Below are positions 25,342 through 34,331 of a stretch of 64,000 nucleotides of DNA, in pieces; within the stretch, counting starts at the first letter, position 1; every line of letters begins with the position of its first letter. The stretch lies in contig NZ_FOCX01000001.1 in assembly GCF_900110215.1 (NCBI RefSeq), positions 268,892 through 332,891 of the forward strand, written 5' to 3'. The translations under genes and the position numbers were made by a program. The notes under the pieces were generated by a model. It ran no database searches. It was not told where the DNA came from and saw nothing but the letters and a program-made list of their open reading frames with translations. This stretch comes from Halorientalis persicus (GTDB taxonomy: Archaea; Halobacteriota; Halobacteria; Halobacteriales; Haloarculaceae).

Positions 25342-26221
25342 CGCGCAACTGGATCGTCCAGAAGTCACGGAAGGCGTCGTCGAGCGCGGGTTCGGGGTCC
25401 CCGGTCGCGTCGACCGTGGCGGTCACGTCCGCCTCTCCGGCGAAGTGCGACAGGACCGTGCGCTCGCCGACGACGTACAGCGGGTCGGTCGTCCGCTCGT
25501 CGAGTGCCTCCAGACAGCGGTCGACGTGGGAGTCGATCTGTTCGTCGCGCAGTCGCTCGAACCGGGATTGCGAGAATCCGCCTTTGGAGTGTTGACTCTT
25601 CAGCTCCGAATCGAAGCCGTGGAACGCGGTTCGCTCGCGCCCGTCGTACTCACCCATGGCGAACAGGTCCGACCGGACCAGTGCGAGGGTGAATTCCCCT
25701 TCGGGTGCGAACCAGGTCCGGTCGAACTGGAATCCATCGCTCCACTCGGCGAAGGGCTCGGGCGGAGCTGGCACGGAGAGGGTCGCGCTGACGAGGCCGG
25801 CGTCGTCGGTCACCGCGAGACAGGGTGCGGCCTCGGACACGAGCGTCGCACGCTCGCCGAAGCCGTCCCGCACCGCGTCGGGGGTGTCGTCGGCGACGTA
25901 GGCCGTCAGCGCGCCTTCGGGATCGGTCGCCATGGAGTCGAGACGATCCAGAACCGCGGTCAGACGCTCGCCGCGGAGCCGTTCGCGGCGGCGGTAGTCG
26001 AGCGATCCGTCCTCGCCTTCGAGGCGGTCGACGGTGCCCTCCAGATCGGCGATCCGGTCTTCGAGGCGGTTGGCCCGCTGTTCGGCGTCCTGTCGAGCGC
26101 TGGCGGCGTCGGCGCGGCGCTCCTGTTCGGCCTCCAGTTGTCGTTCGAGGTGGCGTTTCTCCTCCTCTAGCTCCTCGATGCGCGCTTTGAGGTCGGCCCG
26201 CCCCAGCAGCTCGTCGAGCAT
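25334..26221 (-). CDS. Vms1/ANKZF1-type peptidyl-tRNA hydrolase (VLRF1 domain)
   Basis: 295 residues from the ATG at 26221 (MLDELLGRADLKARIEELEE); the 14 upstream residues are Pro-rich and not conserved. An N-terminal coiled coil (about 8-75) is followed by an eRF1-like domain with the VLRF1 signature SKGGFSQSRFERLRDEQID near residue 213, whose Gln aligns with the catalytic glutamine of this family. Eukaryotic Vms1 releases nascent chains from stalled 60S subunits; archaeal homologues are assumed to act in ribosome rescue. Its 3' end overlaps the convergent SecD-like gene by 8 bp. Confidence 0.85.
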   Translation of the reverse strand: MLDELLGRADLKARIEELEEEKRHLERQLEAEQERRADAASARQDAEQRANRLEDRIADLEGTVDRLEGEDGSLDYRRRERLRGERLTAVLDRLDSMATDPEGALTAYVADDTPDAVRDGFGERATLVSEAAPCLAVTDDAGLVSATLSVPAPPEPFAEWSDGFQFDRTWFAPEGEFTLALVRSDLFAMGEYDGRERTAFHGFDSELKSQHSKGGFSQSRFERLRDEQIDSHVDRCLEALDERTTDPLYVVGERTVLSHFAGEADVTATVDATGDPEPALDDAFRDFWTIQLRAI

Positions 26222-26246
26222 CACCAAAAAGGACGGCGGCGGGGGC

Positions 26247-26633
26247 TTAAATTGCGGGGCCACCGGGGCCGTCGTCGAGGGCGTCGACGGCGACGCTCCC
26301 GGCGGTCATGGCCAGCAACTGTTCGGCGCGGTCGGCTTTGGCCAGCAGGACCTCCGTGAGCGCCGGCGGATTGCTGACGCGCGTGTCTTCGAGGACCGAG
26401 GGCGGCACGGCCAGTGTGTCCTGTGGCACGTCGTCCGCGCCGGTCACGGGGAAGTGTCGTTCGTCGACTTTCATCACCAGCGGTCTGTCGAGCCGCTCGA
26501 CGCCCTCGCCGTCGGCGTAGAGTTGCTCGTTGACGCGCTCGTGTTGATCACGGCTGATGGCTGCGGTCTCACTCTCGCCCGGCGTCACGTACAACCGGCC
26601 GAGGTAGTACCCGCTCGAAAACCGCTCGAACAT
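26247..26633 (-). CDS. DUF5802-like haloarchaeal protein
   Basis: 128 residues from the ATG at 26633 (MFERFSSGYYLGRLYVTPGE). Soluble, with no TM segments or metal motifs. Features are the YYLGRLYV strand, HERVNEQLYADGEGVERLDRPLVMKVD and HFPVTGADDVPQDTLAVPPSVLED. It resembles a small haloarchaeal family of unknown function. It lies 25 bp upstream of the Vms1-like gene on the same strand, so the two may share a transcript. Confidence 0.7.
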   Translation of the reverse strand: MFERFSSGYYLGRLYVTPGESETAAISRDQHERVNEQLYADGEGVERLDRPLVMKVDERHFPVTGADDVPQDTLAVPPSVLEDTRVSNPPALTEVLLAKADRAEQLLAMTAGSVAVDALDDGPGGPAI

Positions 26634-26925
26634 GCTATACGAGAGCACATACCATATCAGCGTAGAAAAGCCTTGGCCGGAGCCCTTATGTCGTCGCGCT
26701 TTCAGCGGGTTTCGGCCGTCGGAGCACGGGGCGGCGTGGCGGAGGCAGAGAGCGCAGTGAAGGACGGTGCAGATCGGAGTCGGGTCGACCGACCTGCGAT
26801 CGGCGTCGGGGGCGGAGCAGAGCGCGTAAACGCTATTGGACGGTCTGGAGTCGTGAGAAGGGTCGGATGAACAGTGAGAACGGATCTCCGCTTTTTTGTA
26901 CGATAGCGGAATAGTTAGGCACAGA
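26634..26925. other. Intergenic region between divergent genes
   Basis: 292 bp. It contains AT-rich tracts next to both genes and a 60-codon open frame from 26689 with no recognisable product, which I do not annotate. CTTTTTTGTA at 26891-26900 is the likely TATA element of the gene at 26926 (26 nt spacing). Confidence 0.5.
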
Positions 26926-27954
26926 ATGAGTGCTCGTGGGACGCTGCTGGCTGTGGCCCTCGTCGTGGTCGGCGTCGCGCTCGTCGCCGTTCCGGTGTTC
27001 GGTGCCGTCGGTGGTATCGCACCGGTCAGCGACGGAGCGTCGGCAGTCCAGACGAACGGAACCAACGACACGGCGAGTAACGTGAGCATCGGGGCCCGTA
27101 TCTCTTCGTTCATGCAGGCGAGTAGTGCGGAGACGGACAGTTCCGTCGAGGCAGGGATGTGGGCCGCCAAGTACAACCAGTCCGAGGAGAGCGATCGACC
27201 GGCCGTCGTCCAGTCCCGCATCGACCGGCTGGAACGCCGGAGCGAGCGGTTGCGCGAGCGCATGGCGGACCTCCAGGCGAAACACGAGAACGGCACGATG
27301 CCCCGGGTGGCCTACAGAGCACGGGCGAGTCGACTCACCGCGGAGCTCAACGCCCTCGACGAATCGATCAACGAGACGGACGAGCGAGCGCGGGCCGTGG
27401 GTGTGAACACGTCGCAACTCGATCAGCTCAGGACACAGGCGCGGAACCTGAGCGGACAGGAAGTCGCGGCAGTCGCGCGTGACCTCGGCGTCGGTCGACC
27501 CGACCACGCTGGCCCACCCGAGGACAGGGGCCCCGGTGACGCTGGCCCGCCCGAAGAGCGGGGGCCCGGTGACGCCGGCCCGCCTGAAGACGTGGGGCCG
27601 TCGACGAACGTGACGGACGACGACCAGTCGGGACCGCCGGCCGACCGCGGCGGGACCGGTGGTCCGCCCGGTGACGAAGAGACCGGACCGTCGACCGACG
27701 GCGAGTCACCGGCCGACCGGAGAGCAAACGGCAGTGATCGCGGAGCGGCAGGCTCGGGCGGCGGAGCCGACGGCGACGACCGGAGCGACGGCGCGAACGA
27801 CACCGGGAACGGAGCCGACGAGGCGGGCGGCGGTGCCGAGGACGCGGGCGGCGGATCGGGCGCTGGCTCGGACGGCGCTGGCCCCGGACACGGCGGGCCC
27901 GCAGGCCCCGCCGGGGGCAGTAACGATGGCGGCGGACCGCCCGGCCGCAACTGA
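26926..27954 (+). CDS. Secreted haloarchaeal protein with Gly/Pro/Asp-rich tail (DUF7096-like)
   Basis: 342 residues. Signal peptide (TLLAVALVVVGVALVAVPVFG, residues 5-25), then a helical domain of about 140 residues with IGARISSFMQASSAETDSSV and a predicted coiled coil around DRLERRSERLRERMADLQ. The C-terminal half is low-complexity, with a 12-residue repeat of the type GDAGPPEERGPG followed by Gly/Asp/Ala-rich sequence. No membrane anchor at the C-terminus. It is followed after 46 bp by an HTH regulator on the same strand, a pairing I recognise from other haloarchaea. Function unknown; cell-surface. Confidence 0.72.
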   Translation: MSARGTLLAVALVVVGVALVAVPVFGAVGGIAPVSDGASAVQTNGTNDTASNVSIGARISSFMQASSAETDSSVEAGMWAAKYNQSEESDRPAVVQSRIDRLERRSERLRERMADLQAKHENGTMPRVAYRARASRLTAELNALDESINETDERARAVGVNTSQLDQLRTQARNLSGQEVAAVARDLGVGRPDHAGPPEDRGPGDAGPPEERGPGDAGPPEDVGPSTNVTDDDQSGPPADRGGTGGPPGDEETGPSTDGESPADRRANGSDRGAAGSGGGADGDDRSDGANDTGNGADEAGGGAEDAGGGSGAGSDGAGPGHGGPAGPAGGSNDGGGPPGRN

Positions 27955-28000
27955 CCGCGGCCAGTTAGCCTTTTCACTGGTCATCGCTTACGTTCGGTAA

Positions 28001-28654
28001 ATGGATTCGGCCGAGTTACTCAACCTCCTGGGAAACGAGAACCGCAGACGGATCCTGCGGCTGCTCGCCCGGAAGCCCTGTTACGTGACCGAGATCAGCG
28101 AGTACCTCGGCGTCAGTCCGAAAGCGGTCATCGACCACCTCCGGAAACTCGAGGAGGCTGGCCTCGTCGAGAGTCGGACCGACGACCAGCGCCGGAAGTA
28201 CTACTTCATCTCACAGAACCTCCGGCTGGAGGTCAGCGTCTCACCGTACGGATTCGGAGCGAAAAGCGCCTACCCCGCGAGCCAGAGCCTCGACGTGACC
28301 GCCAGCTGTCGCCACCTGAAGATCGACGTGAACACGCGCGATCCGAGCGACATCCGCGACGTGGCGACGGAACTGGCGCGCCTCGAACAGCTCGAAAACG
28401 AACTGTCGATGGCCCAGCGGTGGGTCCAGGGCCGACTCGCCGCCGTCATGGAACAGCTCGGTGAGAAACTCGACGTGGACGACACCCGCCTCTACGCCGA
28501 CGTGTTGAGTGCGCTGGTCGAGGGACCGGCCGACACGGACGAGATCGTCGAGGGCGTGGAAGCACCACCGCCGGTCGTCCGCGAGGCGCTCGCCGAACTC
28601 GAGGAGAACGGTCTGCTCGCCCGGGACGGCGACCAGTGGCGGCTCACCGATTAA
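28001..28654 (+). CDS. ArsR-like winged-helix transcriptional regulator
   Basis: 217 residues. An N-terminal winged HTH (LLNLLGNENRRRILRLLARKP, then VTEISEYLGVSPKAVIDHLRKLEEAGLVES) is followed by a middle domain with SPYGFGAKSAYP and a C-terminal second HTH-like region (VEGPADTDEIVEGVEAPPPVVREALAELEENGLL). No metal-binding Cys cluster. TATA-like CCTTTTCAC lies 26 nt before the start. It probably controls the upstream secreted-protein gene or related surface genes. Its stop overlaps the convergent membrane-protein gene by 4 bp. Confidence 0.88.
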   Translation: MDSAELLNLLGNENRRRILRLLARKPCYVTEISEYLGVSPKAVIDHLRKLEEAGLVESRTDDQRRKYYFISQNLRLEVSVSPYGFGAKSAYPASQSLDVTASCRHLKIDVNTRDPSDIRDVATELARLEQLENELSMAQRWVQGRLAAVMEQLGEKLDVDDTRLYADVLSALVEGPADTDEIVEGVEAPPPVVREALAELEENGLLARDGDQWRLTD

Positions 28655-29214
28655 ATATCACGAGTCATCCCTGATCGCAGGTCGCGGCCGAAGTAGTGGC
28701 CGAGTAGCGCCGCCAGGACACCGAACCCGACGCCGACGGCGACGAGCGGAACGCCCGGGCCGACCGCCGTCAGAACCAGATTCCCGAGCAGCCAGCTGAC
28801 GCCCGACGCGAGCGCGCCGCTGGCCGAGGCCTCGACGTATCTGGATCGGTCGCTGGCGAGCCCAGCGGCGAACGCCACCGCGGCGATACCGAGGAGTCCG
28901 CCGATCGAGCCGAAGGGGAGGACCATCCCCGCGAGGGTCATTCCGGCGACGCTGGTGACCAGCAAGAGCAGGAACGCCCGGAGCGAGAACAGCCCCTCGA
29001 ACGGTGACCGCAGACGCGACGCGGCTGCGCCGAACGGCGCGCGGACGGCGGCCCCGAGCCGGCCGGTGAGCCTGGAACTGCCGGTGTCGTCCGGGGCGGA
29101 CGGCCCGGTGTCGGTCTCGACCGGTGGCTCGTCGTCGAGCCCGAACGCCGCGTCGTCGAGCGACTCCTCGACGGACTCGTCCGGCCGGGTCCGTTGATCG
29201 GAACGTTCGGCCAT
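28651..29214 (-). CDS. Membrane protein with acidic N-terminal tail (DUF456-like)
   Basis: 187 residues. The first 70 residues are acidic and Pro/Ser-rich, then four hydrophobic stretches (FLLLLVTSVAGMTLAGMVLP, LLGIAAVAFAAGLASD, SGALASGVSWLLGNLVLTA, VAVGVGFGVLAALLGHYFG) with small-residue glycines. The helix pattern is similar to DUF456 membrane proteins, but I am not certain. Divergent from gatD with 88 bp between starts. Confidence 0.65.
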   Translation of the reverse strand: MAERSDQRTRPDESVEESLDDAAFGLDDEPPVETDTGPSAPDDTGSSRLTGRLGAAVRAPFGAAASRLRSPFEGLFSLRAFLLLLVTSVAGMTLAGMVLPFGSIGGLLGIAAVAFAAGLASDRSRYVEASASGALASGVSWLLGNLVLTAVGPGVPLVAVGVGFGVLAALLGHYFGRDLRSGMTRDI

Positions 29215-29302
29215 ACGAGACGTTCCGCGTGGGGCGACGTGAGTCTTTTCCCGCGGCCGTCGGAAGGATGGTTTCAAGTCCGGGCACGCGGTACGCCCGA
29301 GT

Positions 29303-30550
29303 ATGAATCCAGGGGACCGGGTCCGCGTCGAGCGCGCGGACCAGACGTACGAGGGCGTCTTGCTGCCCTCGACGACGGCCGAGAACCTCGTCGTCAAACT
29401 CGAGAGCGGGTACAACGTCGGCGTCGACCGGGACGCGGCGTCGGTCGAAGTACTCGAAGCGGACACCTACGACGTGGAAGGCGCACAGGACGCCGAGGGC
29501 GAGTCGGCCATCGAGTTCGACGACGACCTGCCGACGATCTCGCTGATCTCGACCGGCGGGACCATCGCCTCGACGGTCGACTACCGGACGGGCGCGGTGA
29601 CCGCCCAGTTCGACGCCGAGGACGTGCTCCGGGCAGTGCCGGATCTGGCCGGCCGCGCGAACTATCGCGGCCGCGTCGTCGCGAACATCCTGAGCGAGAA
29701 TATGACGCCGGACGTGTGGCAGGACCTGGCACGCGCGGTGCGGGACGAGATCGAAGCCGGCGCGGACGGCGTCGTCGTCATGCACGGCACCGACACGATG
29801 CAGTTCACCGCCTCCGCGCTGGCGTTCATGCTCGACACGCCCGTCCCCGTTGTCTTCACGGGCAGTCAGCGGTCGGCGGATCGACCCTCCTCGGACAACG
29901 TGATGAACGCCGTCTGTGCGGTCGAGGCCGCGAAATCCGACTGCGCCGAGGTCATGGTCTGTATGCACGCCGACGAAGCCGACGAGCGGTGTGCGCTCCA
30001 CCGGGGCACCCGCGTCCGGAAGAACCACACCTCCCGCCGGGACGCCTTCGAGACCGTCGGCTCGAAACCGCTCGGCGAGGTCGATTACGACAGCGAGGAG
30101 ATCACGTTCCGCCGCGAGTACGCCGAACGCGGCGAAACCGACCTCGCACTGCAGACGGACCTGGCGACCGACGTGAGCCTCGTGAAGTTCACGCCGGGCA
30201 CCGATCCCGCGATGCTCGAAACCGCAGCAGACGGCGCGGCCGGCGTCGTGATCGAAGGTACGGGGCTGGGTCACGTCAACACCGACTGGATCGAGACCGT
30301 CGAGAGCGTGACCGACGCCGGGACGACAGTCGTGATGACCAGCCAGTGTCTGGAGGGCCGGGTCTGTGATCGGGTGTACGACACGGGTCGGGACCTGCTC
30401 GACGCCGGCGTGATCGAGGGCGAGGATCTGCTCCCTGGCACGGCCAAGGTGAAACTGATGTGGGTGCTGGAGAACGCCGACGATCCCGCCCGAGCCATGC
30501 GCGACCCGCTGGCCGGTGAGATCCAGAGTCAGTCCCGACCCTGGACCTGA
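29303..30550 (+). CDS. gatD: Glu-tRNA(Gln) amidotransferase subunit D
   Basis: 415 residues. Archaeal GatDE converts Glu-tRNA(Gln) to Gln-tRNA(Gln); subunit D supplies ammonia by an asparaginase-type active site. The N-terminal GatD-specific domain (1-75, NPGDRVRVERADQTYEGVLL) precedes the asparaginase fold with STGGTIASTVDYRTGAV (catalytic Thr), MHGTDTMQFTASALAFML and TGSQRSADRPSSDNV. The partner gatE is not in this window, as is common in haloarchaea. It reads on into the acetyltransferase gene one base after its stop. Confidence 0.97.
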   Translation: MNPGDRVRVERADQTYEGVLLPSTTAENLVVKLESGYNVGVDRDAASVEVLEADTYDVEGAQDAEGESAIEFDDDLPTISLISTGGTIASTVDYRTGAVTAQFDAEDVLRAVPDLAGRANYRGRVVANILSENMTPDVWQDLARAVRDEIEAGADGVVVMHGTDTMQFTASALAFMLDTPVPVVFTGSQRSADRPSSDNVMNAVCAVEAAKSDCAEVMVCMHADEADERCALHRGTRVRKNHTSRRDAFETVGSKPLGEVDYDSEEITFRREYAERGETDLALQTDLATDVSLVKFTPGTDPAMLETAADGAAGVVIEGTGLGHVNTDWIETVESVTDAGTTVVMTSQCLEGRVCDRVYDTGRDLLDAGVIEGEDLLPGTAKVKLMWVLENADDPARAMRDPLAGEIQSQSRPWT

Positions 30551-30551
30551 G

Positions 30552-31493
30552 ATGGGTGACGAGGGCGACGGCGTGGACGGGGATCCGACCGTCCGCGTCC
30601 GGCAGGCCCGCGCCGACGACCACGAGGGGATCGTCGCCTTCACCGAGGACACCTGGCCGGATCGTGACGTGAGCGACTATCTCCCTCGCGTGTTTCCCGA
30701 GTGGATCGAGACTGACGGCCCCGGCCAGCGGACGTTCGTGGCGACGGTCGACGGCATCCCCGCAGGCGTCCTGCAGGGTGTCCTGCTCTCCGAGTACGAG
30801 GCCTGGGCTCAGGGGATGCGTGTCGCGCCCGACGCCCGCGGCCTGGGACTGGCCCACCGACTCACCGGAGCCGTCTTCGACTGGGCGGCCGAGCAGGGCG
30901 CGACCGTCTGTCGGAACCTCGTCTTCTCCTGGAACGCACAGGGTATGGGGACCTCCCGGGGCATCGGCTTCGAGCCAGTCTCGGAGTTCCGGTGGGTGCA
31001 TCCCGAACCCGACGCCGACGCGAGCACCGCCACCGACCACACCGTCACCGACGACGCGGACGCCGCCTGGAGTTGCTGGCGACGGAGCGACGCCGATCGG
31101 GCGCTCCGGGGGCTGGCACTGGCTCCCGACGAGTCCTGGGCCGTCCGGGAACTGACTCGCGAGGACCTGCGGCGACTCGCCGACGAGACTGCGGTGTTCG
31201 CGGTACAGGAGGACGGTGGCGGGACAGTAGGCATGACCTACCGCGTCCGGGACTACGAGCCCGGTGAGGCTGACGAGCGAATCGCCGAGTACGGCGTCGC
31301 CGCGTGGACGGACGTGCCGGCCGCCCGTGCGCTGTTCGCGGCCATCGCCCGTGACGCCGCGGCTGTCGGAGCCGACCGAACACGAGTGGTGATCCCCGAG
31401 ACGGCGCGGGCGGTCAGCGACGCCGCTTACGCGGGCGTCGAACTCGGCGAAGAGCCGGACTTCGTGCTGGAAGCGGACCTGACCGGGCGGTGA
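30552..31493 (+). CDS. GNAT-family N-acetyltransferase
   Basis: 313 residues from the ATG at 30552, one base after the gatD stop, so the two are likely co-transcribed. The N-terminal GNAT domain is clear: VRQARADDHEGIVAF, the acetyl-CoA loop MRVAPDARGLGLAHRLTGAVFDWA and ISRG-like GMGTSRGIGF. The C-terminal 150 residues look like a second, degenerate GNAT half with a weak ending (AAWTDVPAARALFAAIARDA). The acceptor substrate is unknown. Confidence 0.88.
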   Translation: MGDEGDGVDGDPTVRVRQARADDHEGIVAFTEDTWPDRDVSDYLPRVFPEWIETDGPGQRTFVATVDGIPAGVLQGVLLSEYEAWAQGMRVAPDARGLGLAHRLTGAVFDWAAEQGATVCRNLVFSWNAQGMGTSRGIGFEPVSEFRWVHPEPDADASTATDHTVTDDADAAWSCWRRSDADRALRGLALAPDESWAVRELTREDLRRLADETAVFAVQEDGGGTVGMTYRVRDYEPGEADERIAEYGVAAWTDVPAARALFAAIARDAAAVGADRTRVVIPETARAVSDAAYAGVELGEEPDFVLEADLTGR

Positions 31494-31514
31494 CAGCACA
31501 CTCCGATATCTCCC

Positions 31515-31793
31515 TCACCCGCCGCTGACCGGCGGGAACAGCGCGAGTTCGTCGCCCGCTTCGAGTTCGGTGTCCCGGCCCTCCGCGGAGACGAAGGGGT
31601 TGTCCCCGTTGTGGAGGACGCGGATGTGATCGCGCAACTCACCGTCGTCGTTCAGCACTTCGTCGGCGAGTTCCGGGTGAGACTCAAGCAGTGCGTCGAG
31701 CGCGTCGCCGAAAGTCGCGCCGGGCTGGACGTCGACCGCGACCTCGGACTGGCCGACGACCTCTTTGAGATTGGCGAACAGCTTCCACTCCAT
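31515..31793 (-). CDS. samp1: Ubiquitin-like small archaeal modifier protein SAMP1 (MoaD family)
   Basis: 92 residues, beta-grasp fold, beginning MEWKLFANLKEV and ending LFPPVSGG with the C-terminal Gly-Gly needed for adenylation by an E1-like enzyme. SAMP1 is conjugated to lysines of target proteins in haloarchaea and also works as the MoaD sulfur carrier in molybdopterin synthesis. All key features are present. No UbaA or MoaE gene is next to it. Confidence 0.93.
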   Translation of the reverse strand: MEWKLFANLKEVVGQSEVAVDVQPGATFGDALDALLESHPELADEVLNDDGELRDHIRVLHNGDNPFVSAEGRDTELEAGDELALFPPVSGG

Positions 31794-31832
31794 ACCCGGA
31801 CGAGCAGCCGCGACAGCAAAAGCCGTTGCCCT

Positions 31833-33017
31833 TCAGTCGTCGTCGGCCGTCTCGGTGGGCACGGTCGCTTCGGGAGCCGTCGCGGCGGCTTCGAGCTTGC
31901 GGAGCCGTTCGGGTTTCGCGACCGCGTAGACTGCGTCGCCGGCCGCGACGACGTGGTCCCGGTCCGGGAGCGCCTCGATGCCGTCGTCGGCCAGCCGAAC
32001 CGCGATCACGGCCACGTCGAGCGAGCCGACGGGCTGGCCAGCCAGCGGGCTCCCGGACTCGATTTCGACGACGCTCATGGTCTCTTCTGCGGCCCGGAGG
32101 AGTGAGGCGAACTCCCGGTCGGTCCGGGACTCGACGGGCAGGGTGATCAGGCGGTACTCCGTCTCGGCGTCGAGTTTGGGCGTGTCGGCGGCGTCGACGG
32201 CCAGGGTCACGAGGTCATCGGCGATCCCGCGCACTTCCCCGGTCGTCACCCGCTCGAAGGGGTCGGGTCGCCACACCTGCACCACGTCCCCGGAACTGGC
32301 GGCGAAAGCGGGGTCGGCCTGCACGGCGACGGCGGCGGTCTCGGGCGGGAGCGTCGGGCCGATTCCCGCGACCCGCGCGCCGATGGCGAGGTACTCGACG
32401 GTGCCGTCGGCGGCGAGGTCCACGTCGACGTGGCCGACACCGAAATCGCCCTTGATCCGCGTCCGAAGGCGGTCTTCGAGGTCCGTGACGGTCAGCCGCT
32501 TGGGAAAGAGGAAGGTCCGACCGGCGAGTTGGTCTTTGGTCTCGGCGGCGACGGGATCGTAGCCGACGATATCGTCGATCTCCTCGGGGAGGTCGACCGC
32601 GATTACGCGGCCGACGGCCTCGACGACGCGGCTGACCTCGCCCTCGACGCTCGTGCTCCCGGTCGCGGCGAAGAGGTCGTTGCCAAAGCGGTCACCGACG
32701 TCGACAGCCCCGGCCGCCGTGAGCCCAGCCACGCCGACGGCCGCGATGTTGAACAGCGCGGTTTCGGGCGAGAGCGGGTTGGTACCGCCGGTCGTCGGGG
32801 CGATGACCTGGCCGAGTGCTGTCATCGTGTTCAGCGAGACCGCGACACCGCTAAGCCCCACCAAGACGGGAAGTCCGCGCTGGATTCGCTCGTGCGTGTA
32901 CCACCGGTACAGCAGTGCGACGGTTCCCGACAGGACGCCCGCCAGGACGGCGAGACCGACCAGTTTCGCGAGCGCCAGCACCAGCCGGTCGAACAGCGTG
33001 GCCGTCTGGGCGATCAC
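31833..33017 (-). CDS. Membrane protein with TrkA-C (RCK_C) domains, second of a pair
   Basis: 394 residues from a GTG at 33017 that overlaps the upstream gene stop by 4 bp (GTGA). Three or four hydrophobic helices occupy the N-terminal 120 residues (LALAKLVGLAVLAGVLSGTV onward), followed by soluble domains: one with VDLPEEIDDIVGYDPVAAE, then TrkA-C-like ligand-binding modules ending MSVVEIESGSPLAGQPVGSL and VAAGDAVYAVAKPERLRKLE. There is no pore signature and no NAD-binding TrkA-N domain. It probably forms a hetero-complex with its partner encoded upstream and regulates K+ or other ion flux in response to a ligand. Confidence 0.82.
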   Translation of the reverse strand: MIAQTATLFDRLVLALAKLVGLAVLAGVLSGTVALLYRWYTHERIQRGLPVLVGLSGVAVSLNTMTALGQVIAPTTGGTNPLSPETALFNIAAVGVAGLTAAGAVDVGDRFGNDLFAATGSTSVEGEVSRVVEAVGRVIAVDLPEEIDDIVGYDPVAAETKDQLAGRTFLFPKRLTVTDLEDRLRTRIKGDFGVGHVDVDLAADGTVEYLAIGARVAGIGPTLPPETAAVAVQADPAFAASSGDVVQVWRPDPFERVTTGEVRGIADDLVTLAVDAADTPKLDAETEYRLITLPVESRTDREFASLLRAAEETMSVVEIESGSPLAGQPVGSLDVAVIAVRLADDGIEALPDRDHVVAAGDAVYAVAKPERLRKLEAAATAPEATVPTETADDD

Positions 33018-34243
33018 GCGACCACCTCCCCGAACGCGTCGAGTTTGTCGGGCGGCCCGACGGCGAACACCTCGTCACCGCCGGCGAGCGCGGTCGTGCC
33101 CTGGGGGACGACTTGCCAGCCCGTCGGTTTCCTGACGGCCAGTATCGCGACGCCGTGTGTCTCCCGGGCGTTGGCAGCCCCGAGCGTCACGCCGTCGAGG
33201 GCGCTCTCGGCGGCGACCGTGAACCGGCGGAATCGCTTGCCGGTGCGCCGCAGCAGGGAGATGAGTTCGTACTCCAGTCGGGTCCCACGGGCCTCGACGA
33301 CGACGCGAGCCCGGTCGGCCCGGACCAGCGGTTCCGCGTCGGTCCGGGTGACCGCGGCCGTGAGCCGTCCCTCACCACCGGTGGTCGTCGGTGCGCGGAC
33401 GGCTCTCGGAGTGGACTCCCCGTCGTCCTCGACGTGGGCAGGCGTCGTCGGCGCGGTCAGGCGCTTGTCGGCTTCGGGATCGGCCGATGTCGCGCTCACG
33501 ACCGTCCCGCGGACCTGCGCGTCGGCCGTGATGAGCGTCACCTCGTCGCCGCGGGCCAGCCCGGTCGGGATCAGCGCGTCGACCGAGACGGCCCGCTTGC
33601 CCGCAGGAACACGCTTCGAGAGCCCGGAGAAGGGGGGTGCGGCCGCGACCGACGCCCGGCCGCGCTCGTCGATGGTCACCGTCACGTCCCCGAGGTCGAA
33701 CTCCGTCCGGAGCCGTTCGGCGACCCGTTCTTCCAGTTCCGAGACGCGCAGATCGGCCGGGAAGGTGTACTCGGCTTCACCGATCTCGGTCCGGAGGTCG
33801 TCGGACAGCGGCGGGTACCCCTCCATGTCCGAGACGTCGCCGACCACGTCGATGCGGACCTGTCCACCGGCCACCAGATCGGCCAGGTCCCGCGAGAGCG
33901 TGCGTTCACGGAGTTTCGACAGAGAGAGTTTCCGGGGTGCGTTCGCGCCGAGCTGGTCGCCCTTGGCGTGGGCGTACAGCGAGAGCGCAGTCACCACCAG
34001 GATGGCTGTCACCAGTGTCGGCGCGTTGGCCGACTGGGTGACGGTGGGGTCGGCCAGCGCCAGCAGGCCGCCGCTGACCCCCGCCAGCGCGACCGCCAGC
34101 ACGACCACACCGAATCCTGGTATCGAGACGCCAGTGAAGTACTTGAAGCCAAAGCCCAGCGTCCACGCGACCAGCGCGGGAATGATACCGGTGAGAAAGC
34201 CGAGATAGATGCCCAGCAGAATTTCGACCGGGAGCGAGGCCAT
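33014..34243 (-). CDS. Membrane protein with TrkA-C (RCK_C) domains, first of a pair
   Basis: 409 residues. Hydrophobic helices near residues 5-30, 40-60 and 70-90 are followed by a region parallel to the downstream partner (DLVAGGQVRIDVVGDVSDME, FPADLRVSELEERVAERL) and a C-terminal TrkA-C module (TLGAANARETHGVAILAVR, then ALAGGDEVFAVGPPDKLDAF). The two proteins are distant paralogues with matching order of domains. No TGYGD-like filter. It is divergent from the K+ channel gene at 34332, with 88 bp between starts, suggesting common control. Confidence 0.82.
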   Translation of the reverse strand: MASLPVEILLGIYLGFLTGIIPALVAWTLGFGFKYFTGVSIPGFGVVVLAVALAGVSGGLLALADPTVTQSANAPTLVTAILVVTALSLYAHAKGDQLGANAPRKLSLSKLRERTLSRDLADLVAGGQVRIDVVGDVSDMEGYPPLSDDLRTEIGEAEYTFPADLRVSELEERVAERLRTEFDLGDVTVTIDERGRASVAAAPPFSGLSKRVPAGKRAVSVDALIPTGLARGDEVTLITADAQVRGTVVSATSADPEADKRLTAPTTPAHVEDDGESTPRAVRAPTTTGGEGRLTAAVTRTDAEPLVRADRARVVVEARGTRLEYELISLLRRTGKRFRRFTVAAESALDGVTLGAANARETHGVAILAVRKPTGWQVVPQGTTALAGGDEVFAVGPPDKLDAFGEVVA

Positions 34244-34331
34244 GGGCTGGCTGGGACCGCCACCTACAAACCAGTACCGCCGGGGGGTCCGGTTCGGCGG
34301 TTTTATCCACTCTCAGGTCGGACGGAGGAGC

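Noticed and set aside
26689-26871. 60-codon ORF in the intergenic region
   Set aside because: No family resemblance, basic unlike the acidic proteome, and no convincing promoter at the right distance.
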